64,000 nt of DNA, taken from positions 248,001-312,000 of the forward strand of contig NZ_VCED01000003.1 of the NCBI RefSeq assembly GCF_006384255.1. The letters are read 5' to 3'. The notes under the pieces are model-generated. The model made no database searches. It had not been told where the DNA came from and was given only the letters and a program-made list of their open reading frames with translations. The position numbers and the translations under genes were made by a program. This stretch comes from Haemophilus seminalis (lineage in GTDB: Bacteria; Pseudomonadota; Gammaproteobacteria; Enterobacterales; Pasteurellaceae). The first letter of the stretch is position 1, and every line of letters starts with the position of its first letter. Shown one piece after another: positions 29,524 to 40,600 of the stretch.

Positions 29524-30615
29524 ATGCGTGTTTCAGATTTTAATTTCGATTTACCTGATGAACTTATTGCTCGCTATCCAAAGGAGGATAGAGCATCTTG
29601 CCGTTTATTACATTTGAATGGGGAAAATGGCGAGGTAATTGACCGCACTTTTTCAGATGTATTGGATTTAATTGATGAAGGCGATTTATTGATTTTCAAT
29701 AATACTCGCGTCATTCCTGCAAGAATGTTTGGGCGTAAAGCCAGCGGTGGAAAAATTGAAGTTTTAGTTGAACGCATGTTAGATGAGCATCGTTTCTTAG
29801 CGCATATTCGTTCATCAAAATCACCCAAAGAAGGGGCTGAATTATTTTTAGGTGAAGATAAATTAGGCGAAAATCATGGAATTAAAGCGGTAATGACAGC
29901 GCGTCATGGTGCATTATTTGAAGTGGAATTAAGTGATAAATCAACCGCTCTTTTAGATGTGTTGCAAGCCATTGGACATATTCCATTGCCGCCTTATATC
30001 GACCGTCCAGATGAAGAAGCCGATCAAGAATGTTATCAAACTGTTTATAGTAAAGTACCGGGTGCTGTAGCTGCACCGACAGCAGGCTTACATTTTGATG
30101 ACCCCTTGCTTGAAAAACTTAAAAAGAAAGGTGTGAATTTTGAATTTGTCACATTGCATGTAGGCGCAGGAACATTCCAGCCTGTTCGTGTCGAGAATAT
30201 TGAAGAGCATGTGATGCATGCAGAATACGTAGAAGTTTCTCAAGAAGTTTGCAATGCGATTATCGCAACAAAGCAAGCGGGTAAACGTGTTATTGCAGTA
30301 GGAACCACTTCTGTTCGTTCTATTGAAAGTGCGGCGCTTTCTGCGGAAGAATTTGGCAATCCAGATTTAATTGAGCCTTATTTTTCTGATACCTCTATTT
30401 TTATTTATCCTGGCAAAAAATTCCGAGTGATAGATTGTTTAATTACTAATTTCCACTTACCTGAAAGCACATTGATAATGTTAGTTTCAGCTTTTGCTGG
30501 TTATAAAAATACCATGAATGCATATAAGCATGCAGTGCAAGAAAAATATCGTTTCTTTAGTTATGGAGATGCGATGTTTATTAATAAAAATTCTAATGTG
30601 AGAGGATTGGAATAA
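29524..30615 (+). CDS. queA: S-adenosylmethionine:tRNA ribosyltransferase-isomerase QueA
   Basis: A 363-residue enzyme that builds epoxyqueuosine from preQ1-tRNA using the ribosyl part of SAM. It starts [19 protein letters not shown]. Conserved stretches: [23 protein letters not shown]-type sequence [34 protein letters not shown] and [18 protein letters not shown]. The start at 29524 gives the standard N-terminus; a TTG two codons earlier is unlikely. It is followed after about 345 bases by tgt, which acts one step earlier in the pathway. The space between holds the Ibs/Sib-like locus. Confidence 0.96.
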   Translation: MRVSDFNFDLPDELIARYPKEDRASCRLLHLNGENGEVIDRTFSDVLDLIDEGDLLIFNNTRVIPARMFGRKASGGKIEVLVERMLDEHRFLAHIRSSKSPKEGAELFLGEDKLGENHGIKAVMTARHGALFEVELSDKSTALLDVLQAIGHIPLPPYIDRPDEEADQECYQTVYSKVPGAVAAPTAGLHFDDPLLEKLKKKGVNFEFVTLHVGAGTFQPVRVENIEEHVMHAEYVEVSQEVCNAIIATKQAGKRVIAVGTTSVRSIESAALSAEEFGNPDLIEPYFSDTSIFIYPGKKFRVIDCLITNFHLPESTLIMLVSAFAGYKNTMNAYKHAVQEKYRFFSYGDAMFINKNSNVRGLE

Positions 30616-30620
30616 GTTGT

Positions 30621-30649
30621 TTGACTTGTAATTAGTCAGCACCTACAAT
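30621..30649 (+). promoter_or_regulatory. Promoter of the predicted antitoxin RNA
   Basis: TTGACT (30621-30626), 17-base spacer, TACAAT (30644-30649). This is a near-consensus sigma70 promoter pointing into the non-coding gap between queA and tgt. The predicted first base is near 30656, the start of the ACAAGAGATGG hairpin. Confidence 0.75.
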
Positions 30650-30655
30650 AAAGAA

Positions 30656-32108
<1,453 letters not shown>

Positions 32109-32114
32109 TTGATG

Positions 32115-32157
32115 AAAGTGCGGTAGAAAAATGAAATGTTTTTTGACCGCACTTTTT
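32115..32157 (+). terminator. Terminator of two facing uptake sequences after tgt
   Basis: AAAGTGCGGT (32115-32124) and ACCGCACTTTTT (from 32146) can pair, with a U-rich end. It lies 16 bases before the hemerythrin-like gene's start. Confidence 0.7.
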
Positions 32158-32172
32158 AACAAAGGAAACCTT

Positions 32173-32691
32173 ATGCAAATTCTTGAACCTCAACAATTCG
32201 CCACCTGGAATGAACCTATTGAAATGCTTTATGCCTGTCATAGTAAGGTAAAACGTTTTTGTCGCCAGTTAAGCATTTTACCTGATTATCTAGAAAAACA
32301 CGGCTATACTCAGGCTGTATTAAATGATGTTGAGCAAATTTTAACTTATTTCAATCGTGCCGCACCGTTACATCATGAGGATGAAGAATTAGATTTTTTC
32401 CCTCAATTAGTCAAAGTGGCTCCACAAGCACAAACTTCCATTGATGAATTAGAAAAACAGCACGAATATTTGCATGAAAATTGGAATGCACTATCTGCGC
32501 AGTTAGAAGAGCTTATTTCTGAACAACGTCAAAATATTGATGAACATTTAATTGAACGCTTTATTCAAGGTTATGATCGTCATATTACGTTAGAAGAACC
32601 GCTATTTGAAATGGGACGTGAATGCTTAAGTGCGGATATTTTGGCTGAAATGGGCAAGAACATGAGTGATCGTCGTCAAGTTAAAGAATGA
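32173..32691 (+). CDS. Hemerythrin-like HHE-domain protein
   Basis: A 172-residue cytoplasmic helical-bundle protein with hemerythrin-type metal ligands in order. They are His in [11 protein letters not shown] (about 25), the pair and Glu in [11 protein letters not shown], His in [11 protein letters not shown], and His/Glu in [13 protein letters not shown]. Such proteins bind a di-iron centre and O2 or NO; the role here is unknown. The start at 32173 follows AAAGGAAA; the in-frame ATG at 32131 lies within the terminator. It overlaps the next gene as ATGA, so a shared function with the TusA-like protein is possible. Confidence 0.82.
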   Translation: MQILEPQQFATWNEPIEMLYACHSKVKRFCRQLSILPDYLEKHGYTQAVLNDVEQILTYFNRAAPLHHEDEELDFFPQLVKVAPQAQTSIDELEKQHEYLHENWNALSAQLEELISEQRQNIDEHLIERFIQGYDRHITLEEPLFEMGRECLSADILAEMGKNMSDRRQVKE

Positions 32692-32909
32692 AATATCAGC
32701 TTAATTTAACCGCACTTCGATGTCCAATTCCTCTTTTAAGTGCCAAAAAAGCCTTAAAAAATTTGGATAAACATGATGAGCTAATGCTGATCTTAAACCT
32801 TGAAAGTGCGGTGGAAAATTTTTCTATTTTTGCAGAAGAAAATTCTGTTGCTTTGGTCGAGCAATATTACGCTTCGGAAAAAGAATTTATCGTTATCTTG
32901 AAAAAATAA
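32688..32909 (+). CDS. TusA/SirA-family sulfur-carrier protein
   Basis: A 73-residue TusA-like protein. The signature [14 protein letters not shown] carries the CPxP motif whose Cys accepts persulfide sulfur. The ferredoxin-like core ends at FIVILKK. The start overlaps the stop of the HHE gene (ATGA). True TusA passes sulfur to TusD for U34 thiolation, but several paralogues have other partners. Partnership with the hemerythrin-like protein is inferred from coupling only. Confidence 0.82.
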   Translation: MKYQLNLTALRCPIPLLSAKKALKNLDKHDELMLILNLESAVENFSIFAEENSVALVEQYYASEKEFIVILKK

Positions 32910-33017
32910 AATTAATCGCCATAACGTAGGATATTGGTGTGGTTCACCTTTCCCAATGAGCCAATTTATGGTATTTTAAGCGCAATTTTTAACTTAAATT
33001 AACAAGGAAAACATACA

Positions 33018-33311
33018 ATGGAAGCACAAAACCCGATGTCCACGTTATTTATTTTCGTGATTTTTGGTTTAATTTTTTACTTTATGATTTATCGCCCGCA
33101 AGCTAAACGCAATAAAGAACATAAAAAATTGATGTCTGAGCTTGCAAAGGGTACTGAAGTTTTAACTGCTGGTGGTTTAATCGGCAAAATTACTAAAGTA
33201 ACTGAAGGTAGCGATAGCATCGTGATTGCGTTAAACGACACGACAGAAATTACGATTAATCGTAACTACATTGTGAGCGTTCTTCCTAAAGGTTCATTAA
33301 AATCACTTTAA
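33018..33311 (+). CDS. yajC: Sec translocase accessory subunit YajC
   Basis: A 97-residue protein with one N-terminal membrane helix (about residues 9-25). The conserved cytoplasmic part is YFMIYRPQAKRNKEHKKLMSELAKGTEVLTAGGLIGKI. It associates with SecDF. Preceded by AAGGAAAA. It is followed by a CAGAGCCAC / GTGGCTCTG hairpin without U-tail (33333-33355), and secD begins 64 bases later. The queA-tgt-yajC-secDF order is the classic gammaproteobacterial one. Confidence 0.94.
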   Translation: MEAQNPMSTLFIFVIFGLIFYFMIYRPQAKRNKEHKKLMSELAKGTEVLTAGGLIGKITKVTEGSDSIVIALNDTTEITINRNYIVSVLPKGSLKSL

Positions 33312-33332
33312 GAGTAATGTTAAATTATTTTC

Positions 33333-33355
33333 CAGAGCCACGAATTGTGGCTCTG
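33333..33355 (+). other. Stem-loop between yajC and secD
   Basis: Perfect 9-base stem CAGAGCCAC / GTGGCTCTG around GAATT. It lacks a U-run, so it is more likely an RNA-stability or processing element than a terminator. Confidence 0.55.
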
Positions 33356-33375
33356 TGCGTTAGAAAAGGAAAACT

Positions 33376-35226
33376 ATGTTAAACCGTTATCCATTATGGA
33401 AGAATTTGATGGTTATTTTTATTGTGGCCATCGGGATTTTATATTCTCTTCCAAATATTTATGGTGAAGATCCTGCGGTTCAAATTTCTGGTACGCGCGG
33501 TCAAGAAACGAATACGAGCGTGCTTGGACAAGTTCAAGATGTGCTTAAAACCAACAATCTTCCAACCAAATCTATCGTGCTTGAGAACGGCTCAATTCTA
33601 GCTCGTTTCACTAATACCGATGATCAACTCCTCGCTAAAGATAAAATTGCTGAACGTCTTGGCAATAATTACACCACTGCATTAAACCTTGCTCCGGCCA
33701 CTCCAGCTTGGTTAAGCATGTTTGGTGCTAACCCAATGAAATGGGGATTAGACTTACGTGGTGGGGTTCGTTTTTTGATGGAAGTCGATATGAATGCTGC
33801 ACTTGTAAAACGCCAAGAGCAATTACAAGACAGTTTACGTAACGAACTTCGTAAAGAAAAAATTCAATATACGGCAATTAAAAATACTGAGCATTTTGGC
33901 ACTTCTGTCACATTGGCCGATGCAAGCCAACGCTCTAAAGCGGAACGTATTATTCATCAGTTGCATCCAACCTTAGATATTACAGAGTTGGATAACGATA
34001 GTATCAATTTAGGTCTTTCAACTTCAGCATTAAATGAAGCACGTGACTTAGCAATTGAGCAAAACTTAACGATTTTACGTAAACGTGTTGCTGAATTAGG
34101 GGTATCTGAGGCAGTTATTCAACGTCAAGGCGCTGAACGTATTGTAATTGAATTACCAGGTGTTCAAGATACTGCTCGCGCAAAAGAAATTTTAGGGGCA
34201 ACTGCAACGCTTGAGTTTCGTATTGTAAATCAAAATGTTACGGCCGATGCAATTTCTCGTAATATGTTGCCAGCTGATTCGGAAGTTAAATATGATCGCC
34301 AAGGTCATCCTGTTGCATTATTTAAACGCGCGGTATTAGGTGGTGAGCATATCATTAATTCAAGTTCTGGTTTAGATCAGCATTCAAGCACCCCACAAGT
34401 GAGTGTAACCTTGGATGGTGAAGGTGGTGAGATTATGTCTCAAACCACCAAAAAATATTACAAGAAACCAATGGCAACGCTTTATGTTGAGTATAAAGAT
34501 AACGGTAAAAAAGACGAAAATGGTAAAACTATTTTAGAAAAACATGAGGAAGTGATTAATGTGGCGACGATCCAAGGTCGTTTCAGTTCTAACTTCCAAA
34601 TTACTGGTGTTGATAGTATCGCGGAAGCGCGCAATCTTTCTACCTTATTGAAATCTGGGGCATTAATTGCACCAATTCAAATTGTTGAAGAGCGTACAAT
34701 TGGCCCATCTTTAGGGGCACAAAATGTGGAGCAAGGGATTAATGCGAGCTTTTGGGGACTCATCGCTGTGATTGTCTTTATGCTGTTCTACTACAAAATG
34801 TTCGGTATTATCGCAAGTTTTGCTTTGGTCATTAATATTGTGTTGTTAGTCGGTTTGATGTCTATTTTACCTGGTGCGACACTTTCTATGCCAGGGATTG
34901 CCGGTATCGTATTAACATTAGGTATGTCGGTGGATGCAAACGTATTGATTTTTGAACGTATTAAAGAAGAAATTCGTAATAGTCGTCCAATTCAACAAGC
35001 AATCAACGAAGGTTACAACGGGGCTTTTACCTCTATTTTTGATGCTAATTTAACGACAATTTTAACCGCAATTATCTTGTATGCTGTAGGGACAGGCCCA
35101 ATCCAAGGATTTGCAATTACACTTTCACTTGGTGTGGCAATTTCAATGTTTACCGCAATTACAGGAACACGTGCATTAGTTAATGCGCTTTATGGCGGCA
35201 AACAACTTAAGAAATTATCAATTTAG
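33376..35226 (+). CDS. secD: Protein translocase subunit SecD
   Basis: A 616-residue RND-type subunit that uses the proton motive force to pull proteins out of SecYEG. There is an N-terminal helix (LMVIFIVAIGILYSLPN), then the large periplasmic domain beginning with MKWGLDLRGGVRFLMEV and including LRKRVAELGVSEAVIQRQG. Five C-terminal helices carry GMSVDANVLIFERIKEE and DANLTTILTAIILY. Co-transcribed with secF, 10 bases on. Confidence 0.97.
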   Translation: MLNRYPLWKNLMVIFIVAIGILYSLPNIYGEDPAVQISGTRGQETNTSVLGQVQDVLKTNNLPTKSIVLENGSILARFTNTDDQLLAKDKIAERLGNNYTTALNLAPATPAWLSMFGANPMKWGLDLRGGVRFLMEVDMNAALVKRQEQLQDSLRNELRKEKIQYTAIKNTEHFGTSVTLADASQRSKAERIIHQLHPTLDITELDNDSINLGLSTSALNEARDLAIEQNLTILRKRVAELGVSEAVIQRQGAERIVIELPGVQDTARAKEILGATATLEFRIVNQNVTADAISRNMLPADSEVKYDRQGHPVALFKRAVLGGEHIINSSSGLDQHSSTPQVSVTLDGEGGEIMSQTTKKYYKKPMATLYVEYKDNGKKDENGKTILEKHEEVINVATIQGRFSSNFQITGVDSIAEARNLSTLLKSGALIAPIQIVEERTIGPSLGAQNVEQGINASFWGLIAVIVFMLFYYKMFGIIASFALVINIVLLVGLMSILPGATLSMPGIAGIVLTLGMSVDANVLIFERIKEEIRNSRPIQQAINEGYNGAFTSIFDANLTTILTAIILYAVGTGPIQGFAITLSLGVAISMFTAITGTRALVNALYGGKQLKKLSI

Positions 35227-35236
35227 GTAGGGAACG

Positions 35237-36211
35237 ATGAAAATTTTTGCAAAAGATAAAGACGGACATTTTATCCGTGAAATCAATGGGATTAAACTCC
35301 CGTTCCCATTGACTGAATTTATGAAACTGCGCAAATTGGGCTATATTTTTTCCGCACTTTTAATGGCTGTTTCACTATTTTTTATTGTATCAAAAGGCTT
35401 TAACTGGGGATTGGATTTTACTGGTGGGGTTGTTTTTGATACCCATTTTTCACAATCTGCAGACTTAGAAAAAATCCGTGGTAAGCTCCATGAAAATGGT
35501 ATTGAAAGCCCAATTGTCCAGACAACGGGTTCTGTTCAAGATGTCATGATTCGTTTACCAGCTACGGACAATGATTCAGGAATTGGCGATCGCGTAAAAG
35601 GAATGCTCCAAGAAATAGATTCTGGCATTAAGATTCGTAGTGTCGAATTCGTTGGACCAAACGTAGGGGAAGAATTGGCTCAAGGCGCGGTCTATGCGAC
35701 ATTAGCAACATTAGCGATGATGCTAGTTTATGTAGGTTCTCGCTTTGAATGGCGTTTAGGTTTCGGCGGTATCGCATCCCTTGCGCATGACGTAATTATT
35801 ACTCTTGGTGTGTTTTCAGCGTTACAAATCGAAATTGATTTAACATTTGTTGCAGCGATTTTGTCTGTTGTGGGTTATTCTATTAACGATAGTATCGTGG
35901 TCTTTGACCGTGTGCGTGAAAACTTCAGAAAAATAAGACGTCTAGATACGATTGATATTATTGATGTTTCTTTAACGCAAACTTTATCAAGAACCATCAT
36001 GACCTCAGCTACAACATTAATTGTTGTTGTTGCATTGTTCTTTTTTGGCGGGCCATCAATTCATAATTTCTCTTTAGCGTTACTTGTGGGTATTGGATTT
36101 GGTACATATTCTTCAATCTTTATTGCAATTGCAATCGCATACGATGTTGGATTACGCCGTGAACATATGATCCCGCCTAAAGTAGATAAGGAAATTGATG
36201 AATTACCGTGA
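35237..36211 (+). CDS. secF: Protein translocase subunit SecF
   Basis: A 324-residue partner of SecD with the usual six helices. It shows GFNWGLDFTGGVVFDTHF in the first periplasmic part and VGYSINDSIVVFDRVREN in the fourth-helix region. SRTIMTSATTLIVVVALFFFGG follows. TAGGTAGGGAACG before the ATG gives the ribosome binding site. Ends before a clear terminator. Confidence 0.97.
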   Translation: MKIFAKDKDGHFIREINGIKLPFPLTEFMKLRKLGYIFSALLMAVSLFFIVSKGFNWGLDFTGGVVFDTHFSQSADLEKIRGKLHENGIESPIVQTTGSVQDVMIRLPATDNDSGIGDRVKGMLQEIDSGIKIRSVEFVGPNVGEELAQGAVYATLATLAMMLVYVGSRFEWRLGFGGIASLAHDVIITLGVFSALQIEIDLTFVAAILSVVGYSINDSIVVFDRVRENFRKIRRLDTIDIIDVSLTQTLSRTIMTSATTLIVVVALFFFGGPSIHNFSLALLVGIGFGTYSSIFIAIAIAYDVGLRREHMIPPKVDKEIDELP

Positions 36212-36235
36212 TTTCTTGATAATCAACTAAAAGTA

Positions 36236-36270
36236 AGCCCCAGACTATAATTGTCTGGGGCTATTTTTTA
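36236..36270 (+). terminator. Terminator after secF
   Basis: Stem AGCCCCAGAC / GTCTGGGGCT with loop TATAATT and a T6 tail. Confidence 0.88.
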
Positions 36271-36330
36271 TTTAGATTCTTTGCTTTGAATAGCAGCGAA
36301 AATAACTTACCTTCGTTTAACAGTAAAATA

Positions 36331-36897
36331 TTATTTTACGCGAGATACGTATTCGCCAGAACGAGTATCGACTTTGATTACTTCACCGATTTGAACGAAA
36401 AGAGGTACTTTTACTACTGCACCAGTGCTTAATGTTGCTGGTTTACCGCCAGTACCTGCTGTATCGCCTTTAAGACCTGGATCTGTGTCGACGATTTCTA
36501 ATTCAACAAAGTTTGGTGGAGTAACAGTAATTGGCGCGCCATTCCATAAAGTCACGATACAATCTGCTTGGTCTAATAACCATTTTTCAGCATCGCCTAC
36601 TGCTTTTGCATCAGCAGAGTATTGTTCAAATGTTTCTGGGTGCATGAAGTACCAGAATGCATCGTCTTTGTATGAATAAGTTAAGTTAAGATCCATAACA
36701 TCAGCAGCTTCAACTGAAGTACCAGATTTGAAGTTTACGTCTAATACTTTGCCTGAAATTAATTTACGAATACGAGTACGGGTGAAAGCTTGACCTTTAC
36801 CTGGTTTTACGAATTCATTTTCAACGATTACGCAAGGTTCACCGTCTTGCATAAATTTTAGACCTGGTTTGAAATCACTGGTAGTATATGTAGCCAT
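36331..36897 (-). CDS. efp: Elongation factor P
   Basis: A 188-residue EF-P that relieves ribosome stalling at polyproline. Three beta-barrel domains. The modified lysine is Lys34 in [10 protein letters not shown], the target of EpmA after EpmB converts lysine to beta-lysine. The epmB gene lies divergently 37 bases away, so enzyme and substrate share a control region. Family end GEYVSRVK intact. Confidence 0.97.
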   Translation of the reverse strand: MATYTTSDFKPGLKFMQDGEPCVIVENEFVKPGKGQAFTRTRIRKLISGKVLDVNFKSGTSVEAADVMDLNLTYSYKDDAFWYFMHPETFEQYSADAKAVGDAEKWLLDQADCIVTLWNGAPITVTPPNFVELEIVDTDPGLKGDTAGTGGKPATLSTGAVVKVPLFVQIGEVIKVDTRSGEYVSRVK

Positions 36898-36934
36898 ATT
36901 TTTAATATCCTAAAAATTAGAGATGGTTTGAAAA

Positions 36935-37951
36935 GTGCGTATTTTAACCCAAGAACCCGTCATTAGAGAAGAACAAAATTGGCTCACAATTCTAAAAAAT
37001 GCGATTTCAGATCCTAAATTATTGCTAAAAGCCTTAAATTTACCAGAAGATGATTTTGAGCAATCCATTGCTGCGCGGAAACTTTTTTCGCTTCGCGTAC
37101 CACAACCTTTCATTGATAAAATAGAAAAAGGTAATCCGCAAGATCCTCTTTTCTTGCAAGTTATGTGTTCTGATCTAGAGTTTGTGCAAGCCGAAGGATT
37201 TAGTACTGATCCATTAGAAGAAAAAAATGCCAATGCGGTGCCGAATATTCTTCATAAATATCAAAACCGCTTGCTCTTTATGGCGAAGGGCGGTTGTGCG
37301 GTGAATTGTCGTTATTGCTTCCGCCGACATTTTCCTTACGATGAAAACCCAGGAAATAAAAAAAGCTGGCAACTGGCATTAGATTACATTGCGGTGCATC
37401 CTGAAATTGAAGAAGTGATTTTTTCAGGTGGCGATCCTTTAATGGCGAAAGATCATGAGTTAGCGTGGTTAATAAAACATTTGGAAAATATACCGCACTT
37501 ACAGCGTTTGCGTATTCACACTCGTTTGCCCGTTGTGATTCCGCAACGGATTACTAATGAATTTTGTACCTTATTAGCAGAAAGTCGATTGCAAACAGTT
37601 ATGGTGACACACATTAATCACCCAAATGAAATTGATCAAATTTTTGCTAATGCGATGCAAAAATTAAAAGCCGTGAATGTCACGCTTTTGAATCAATCCG
37701 TTTTGCTAAAAGGCGTGAATGATGACGCGCAAATTCTAAAAATATTGAGCGATAAACTTTTTCAAACAGGAATTTTGCCTTATTACTTGCATTTGCTAGA
37801 TAAAGTGCAAGGAGCGAGTCATTTTCTGATTAGCGATATTGAGGCTATGCAAATTTATAAAACCTTGCAATCTCTTACATCTGGCTATCTTGTTCCCAAA
37901 CTCGCACGAGAAATTGCTGGCGAACCAAATAAGACTTTATACGCGGAATAA
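36935..37951 (+). CDS. epmB: EF-P lysine 2,3-aminomutase EpmB
   Basis: A 338-residue radical-SAM, PLP-dependent enzyme making (R)-beta-lysine for EF-P Lys34. The SAM cluster motif CxxxCxxC is in GGCAVNCRYCFRRHFPY (about 110-125). Further core: EVIFSGGDPLMAKD, RLRIHTRLPVVIP and LAREIAGEP. The start codon is GTG at 36935, immediately after GAAAA, with a weak ribosome site. epmA and a true lysine aminomutase neighbour are not in the window. Confidence 0.95.
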   Translation: MRILTQEPVIREEQNWLTILKNAISDPKLLLKALNLPEDDFEQSIAARKLFSLRVPQPFIDKIEKGNPQDPLFLQVMCSDLEFVQAEGFSTDPLEEKNANAVPNILHKYQNRLLFMAKGGCAVNCRYCFRRHFPYDENPGNKKSWQLALDYIAVHPEIEEVIFSGGDPLMAKDHELAWLIKHLENIPHLQRLRIHTRLPVVIPQRITNEFCTLLAESRLQTVMVTHINHPNEIDQIFANAMQKLKAVNVTLLNQSVLLKGVNDDAQILKILSDKLFQTGILPYYLHLLDKVQGASHFLISDIEAMQIYKTLQSLTSGYLVPKLAREIAGEPNKTLYAE

Positions 37952-38035
37952 GATCCGATAAAATATCGCGTAGTTTTTTCGCCGCACTCCCGCGGCTAAT
38001 TAACATGAATAACAACAAGTATCAGGAGTAATCCA

Positions 38036-39382
38036 GTGGATTCTATGAATAAAAATCAAAATGAACAATCATCTCAAGATGAATTAGATTTAGGTCTTAA
38101 TCAAGTTGAACCAATTACGCCAAAGAAAGTGGTGCAACCTAGCGAGTCAATTTTTGATAAAGCAAAAGGTTTATTTGCTAAAAAAGATCATGTAGAAACA
38201 AATTTTCATGAGCGTAAAGAACCCACTTTTGGGCATACTCCAGCTCAAGAAAGCGCGCCTTTTATTTCTAGCGAAACATTGAGAACGGAACAAGAGCCTG
38301 TTATTCAGACTGTATCTTCAGAAGAGACAATATCTGCTGTTGAAGAAGAAATTAAAACTGAAACGATTGCTACAGAAACTGTTGAGCAAGCGGAAAAACG
38401 AACTTTAAGCCAACCGGAAAAATGGAAAGTGTTGCAAGTATTACCGGCAAAACATCGCCGTTTATTTATGGCTATTTTGGCGTTGGTCATTTTATTAATT
38501 ATTTTCTTTGCATTAAAACCAAGTTCTGACACCGTTGAGTCTTTCACTCAATCTAACAGCAATGAAATCCCAGTGCAGTTCCAATCTTTAGATCAAAATC
38601 AACCAGTTGAAACCACGATTTTAGATAATCCTCCTGCACAAAATCAGATGGCTGCAGAGCAAGCTAACCAACCTGAAAATGCGCCAAAAGCAGATGAATC
38701 GGCTAATAGTGCGACTGCTCAAAATCAACCTGCAGAAAACATGGCTGCTCCACAAAACATGGCTCAAGCTCCAGCTCAAACCTCCAATACAATGGATTCA
38801 GCTTCAGCTAAACCTATGCAAGCAGCTCAACCTGAGCAATCACAAACTCAAGCTCAACAAGCTCAAGCGGAACAGCCAAAAGCGCCAACTGTTGTAGCTC
38901 CAGTTCAACCAGTGAAAAAAGTAGTAGAACAACAAGTTACACATAAAGATATCGAGAAAAAAGAAGTGAAAGTTGCTGAAAAAACACATGTACCAGCAAA
39001 AGCAACTGAACAAAGCGTCGCTAAAACAGTAGGAAAAGCACCTATTGTTGAAGCAAAACCGATTCAAGTTAAAAAAGAAACTAAAGTTCAAATTGTTGAT
39101 GCAAAACCTGCAACGAAAGCAGCACCAACTGCATCGGCGAAAACATTAACTGTGCCTAAAGGCGTTTCTCTTATGCAAGTATTCCGTGACAATCAACTTA
39201 ATATTTCGGATGTTAATGCAATGAGTAAAGCAGCGGGCGCTGGAAATGTTTTAAGTAGCTTTAAACCAGGTGATAAAGTTGCAGTATCCGTAAATAGCCA
39301 AGGGCGAGTAAATGAAATGCGTTTATCTAATGGTACGCGATTTGTTCGTCAGTCTGACGGTTCTTATGAATATAAAAAATAA
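38036..39382 (+). CDS. oapA: Opacity-associated protein OapA
   Basis: A 448-residue protein responsible in H. influenzae for the opaque colony type and needed for nasopharyngeal colonisation. Order: an acidic N-terminal region (1-120), the OapA_N segment QPEKWKVLQVLPAKHRRLFMAILALVILLIIFFALKP with the single membrane helix (about 140-160), and a long Gln/Ala/Pro-rich spacer (QPEQSQTQAQQAQAEQ). The C-terminal LysM-like OapA domain follows (KTLTVPKGVSLMQVFRDNQLNISDVN). The GTG at 38036 has AGGAG 7 bases before it and is preferred over the ATG at 38045. Confidence 0.92.
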   Translation: MDSMNKNQNEQSSQDELDLGLNQVEPITPKKVVQPSESIFDKAKGLFAKKDHVETNFHERKEPTFGHTPAQESAPFISSETLRTEQEPVIQTVSSEETISAVEEEIKTETIATETVEQAEKRTLSQPEKWKVLQVLPAKHRRLFMAILALVILLIIFFALKPSSDTVESFTQSNSNEIPVQFQSLDQNQPVETTILDNPPAQNQMAAEQANQPENAPKADESANSATAQNQPAENMAAPQNMAQAPAQTSNTMDSASAKPMQAAQPEQSQTQAQQAQAEQPKAPTVVAPVQPVKKVVEQQVTHKDIEKKEVKVAEKTHVPAKATEQSVAKTVGKAPIVEAKPIQVKKETKVQIVDAKPATKAAPTASAKTLTVPKGVSLMQVFRDNQLNISDVNAMSKAAGAGNVLSSFKPGDKVAVSVNSQGRVNEMRLSNGTRFVRQSDGSYEYKK

Positions 39383-39386
39383 TTTT

Positions 39387-39416
39387 TAGGGCGAGCAATC
39401 GCCCATTTTTCTTTTG
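39387..39416 (+). terminator. Terminator between oapA and oapB
   Basis: Stem GGGCGA / TCGCCC around GCAA with a T-rich tail, only 14 bases before the oapB start. Probably a partial terminator that lowers oapB relative to oapA. Confidence 0.65.
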
Positions 39417-39429
39417 CAAGTAGGATTTT

Positions 39430-39834
39430 ATGTTTAAAAAAACGTTTCTAATTTTAACCGCACTTTGCCTAGTAGGTTGTGCTCAAAGTGGTTTACCAAA
39501 GAAGCCAGAGCCGCAAAAGATGCAGGTGGAAAAAGTAGATAAAGCTTTGCAAAAAGGTGAAGCTAAAGTTTATTTGTGTAAAGATGATAAGCAAGTTCGT
39601 ATTGTTCATTCCACTCAAAAAAAACGTAAAAAATCATTGCATCACATTACGGTGACTTTCAATTCTATGTCAGAAAAATTGACATTAATGATTTCTGAGC
39701 GCGGTAAAAATTACGGCAATATTCGTTGGACATGGCAAGAGCGCGATGATTTTAGTGTGCTAAAAACTAATTTAGGTGAAATTTTAGCGGAACAATGTGT
39801 GTTACAACCCGTAGAGCGTTTATCCGGTAATTAA
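39430..39834 (+). CDS. oapB: Opacity-associated protein OapB, lipoprotein
   Basis: A 134-residue lipoprotein known to be needed, with OapA, for the opaque colony phenotype. Lipobox LVGC with Cys17 ([17 protein letters not shown]). The mature part is basic at first, then has [22 protein letters not shown] and a beta-rich end with [26 protein letters not shown]. An uptake sequence (ACCGCACTTTG, 39458) lies within the signal peptide codons. recO starts two bases after its stop. Confidence 0.9.
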   Translation: MFKKTFLILTALCLVGCAQSGLPKKPEPQKMQVEKVDKALQKGEAKVYLCKDDKQVRIVHSTQKKRKKSLHHITVTFNSMSEKLTLMISERGKNYGNIRWTWQERDDFSVLKTNLGEILAEQCVLQPVERLSGN

Positions 39835-39836
39835 TT

Positions 39837-40547
39837 GTGCAAACCGAACTCCAACGAGGCTTTATTCTTCATCGTCGCCCTTATAGTGAAACGAGTCTTT
39901 TAGTCGATTTGTTTACTGAAGAAAGCGGTCGCCTAACCGTGATTGCCAAGGGGGCACGAGCAAAGCGTTCATCTTGGAAGTCGGTTTTGCAGCCTTTCAC
40001 ACCTTTATTGTTGCGTTGGACGGGAAAAAGCTCATTGAAAACCCTCACTAAAGCAGAACCCGCCGCAATAACACTTCCTTTACAACAAACCGCACTTTAT
40101 AGCGGTTTTTATGTGAATGAGTTACTGACTCGTGTCATTGAGCCTGAAACGCCGAATCCTTCGCTGTTTCAACATTATTTAAAATGCTTAACAGGCTTGG
40201 CAACTGAAACCAACGTTGAGCCAACTCTGCGTCTTTTTGAATTTCAACTTTTACAAATTCTCGGTTACGGCGTGGATTTTCTGCATTGTGCAGGGTCTGG
40301 CGAGCCAGTCGATTTCTCAATGACATATCGTTATCGTGAGGAAAAAGGGTTCATCGCGTCCTTAGTGAAAGATAATCTCACTTTTTACGGAAGAGATTTG
40401 TTAGCCTTTGAAGCTCTTGATTTTTCTGATGATGCGGTACGTCAAGCGGCAAAACGTTTTACTCGTATTGCACTGAAACCTTATCTTGGCGATAAACCGT
40501 TAAAAAGCCGAGAATTATTCTCACAGCACATTCTCTTGTTAAAATGA
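39837..40547 (+). CDS. recO: DNA repair protein RecO
   Basis: A 236-residue recombination mediator that anneals ssDNA and loads RecA with RecR. N-terminal OB-fold: [40 protein letters not shown]. The helical C-terminal part has [18 protein letters not shown] and HCAGSGEP. It starts with GTG two bases after oapB, so it is translationally tied to oapA-oapB. Ends in SQHILLLK. Confidence 0.94.
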   Translation: MQTELQRGFILHRRPYSETSLLVDLFTEESGRLTVIAKGARAKRSSWKSVLQPFTPLLLRWTGKSSLKTLTKAEPAAITLPLQQTALYSGFYVNELLTRVIEPETPNPSLFQHYLKCLTGLATETNVEPTLRLFEFQLLQILGYGVDFLHCAGSGEPVDFSMTYRYREEKGFIASLVKDNLTFYGRDLLAFEALDFSDDAVRQAAKRFTRIALKPYLGDKPLKSRELFSQHILLLK

Positions 40548-40572
40548 TTTTTTAAAAATGTAAAGCAAAAAT

Positions 40573-40594
40573 AAAGGCAAACAATGTTTGCCTA
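40573..40594. terminator. Terminator between recO and the small membrane-protein gene
   Basis: Stem AGGCAAAC / GTTTGCCT around AAT. On the minus strand it is followed by TTATTTTTG, so it best serves the minus-strand pair, and it can also stop recO. Confidence 0.7.
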
Positions 40595-40600
40595 TGAGGT

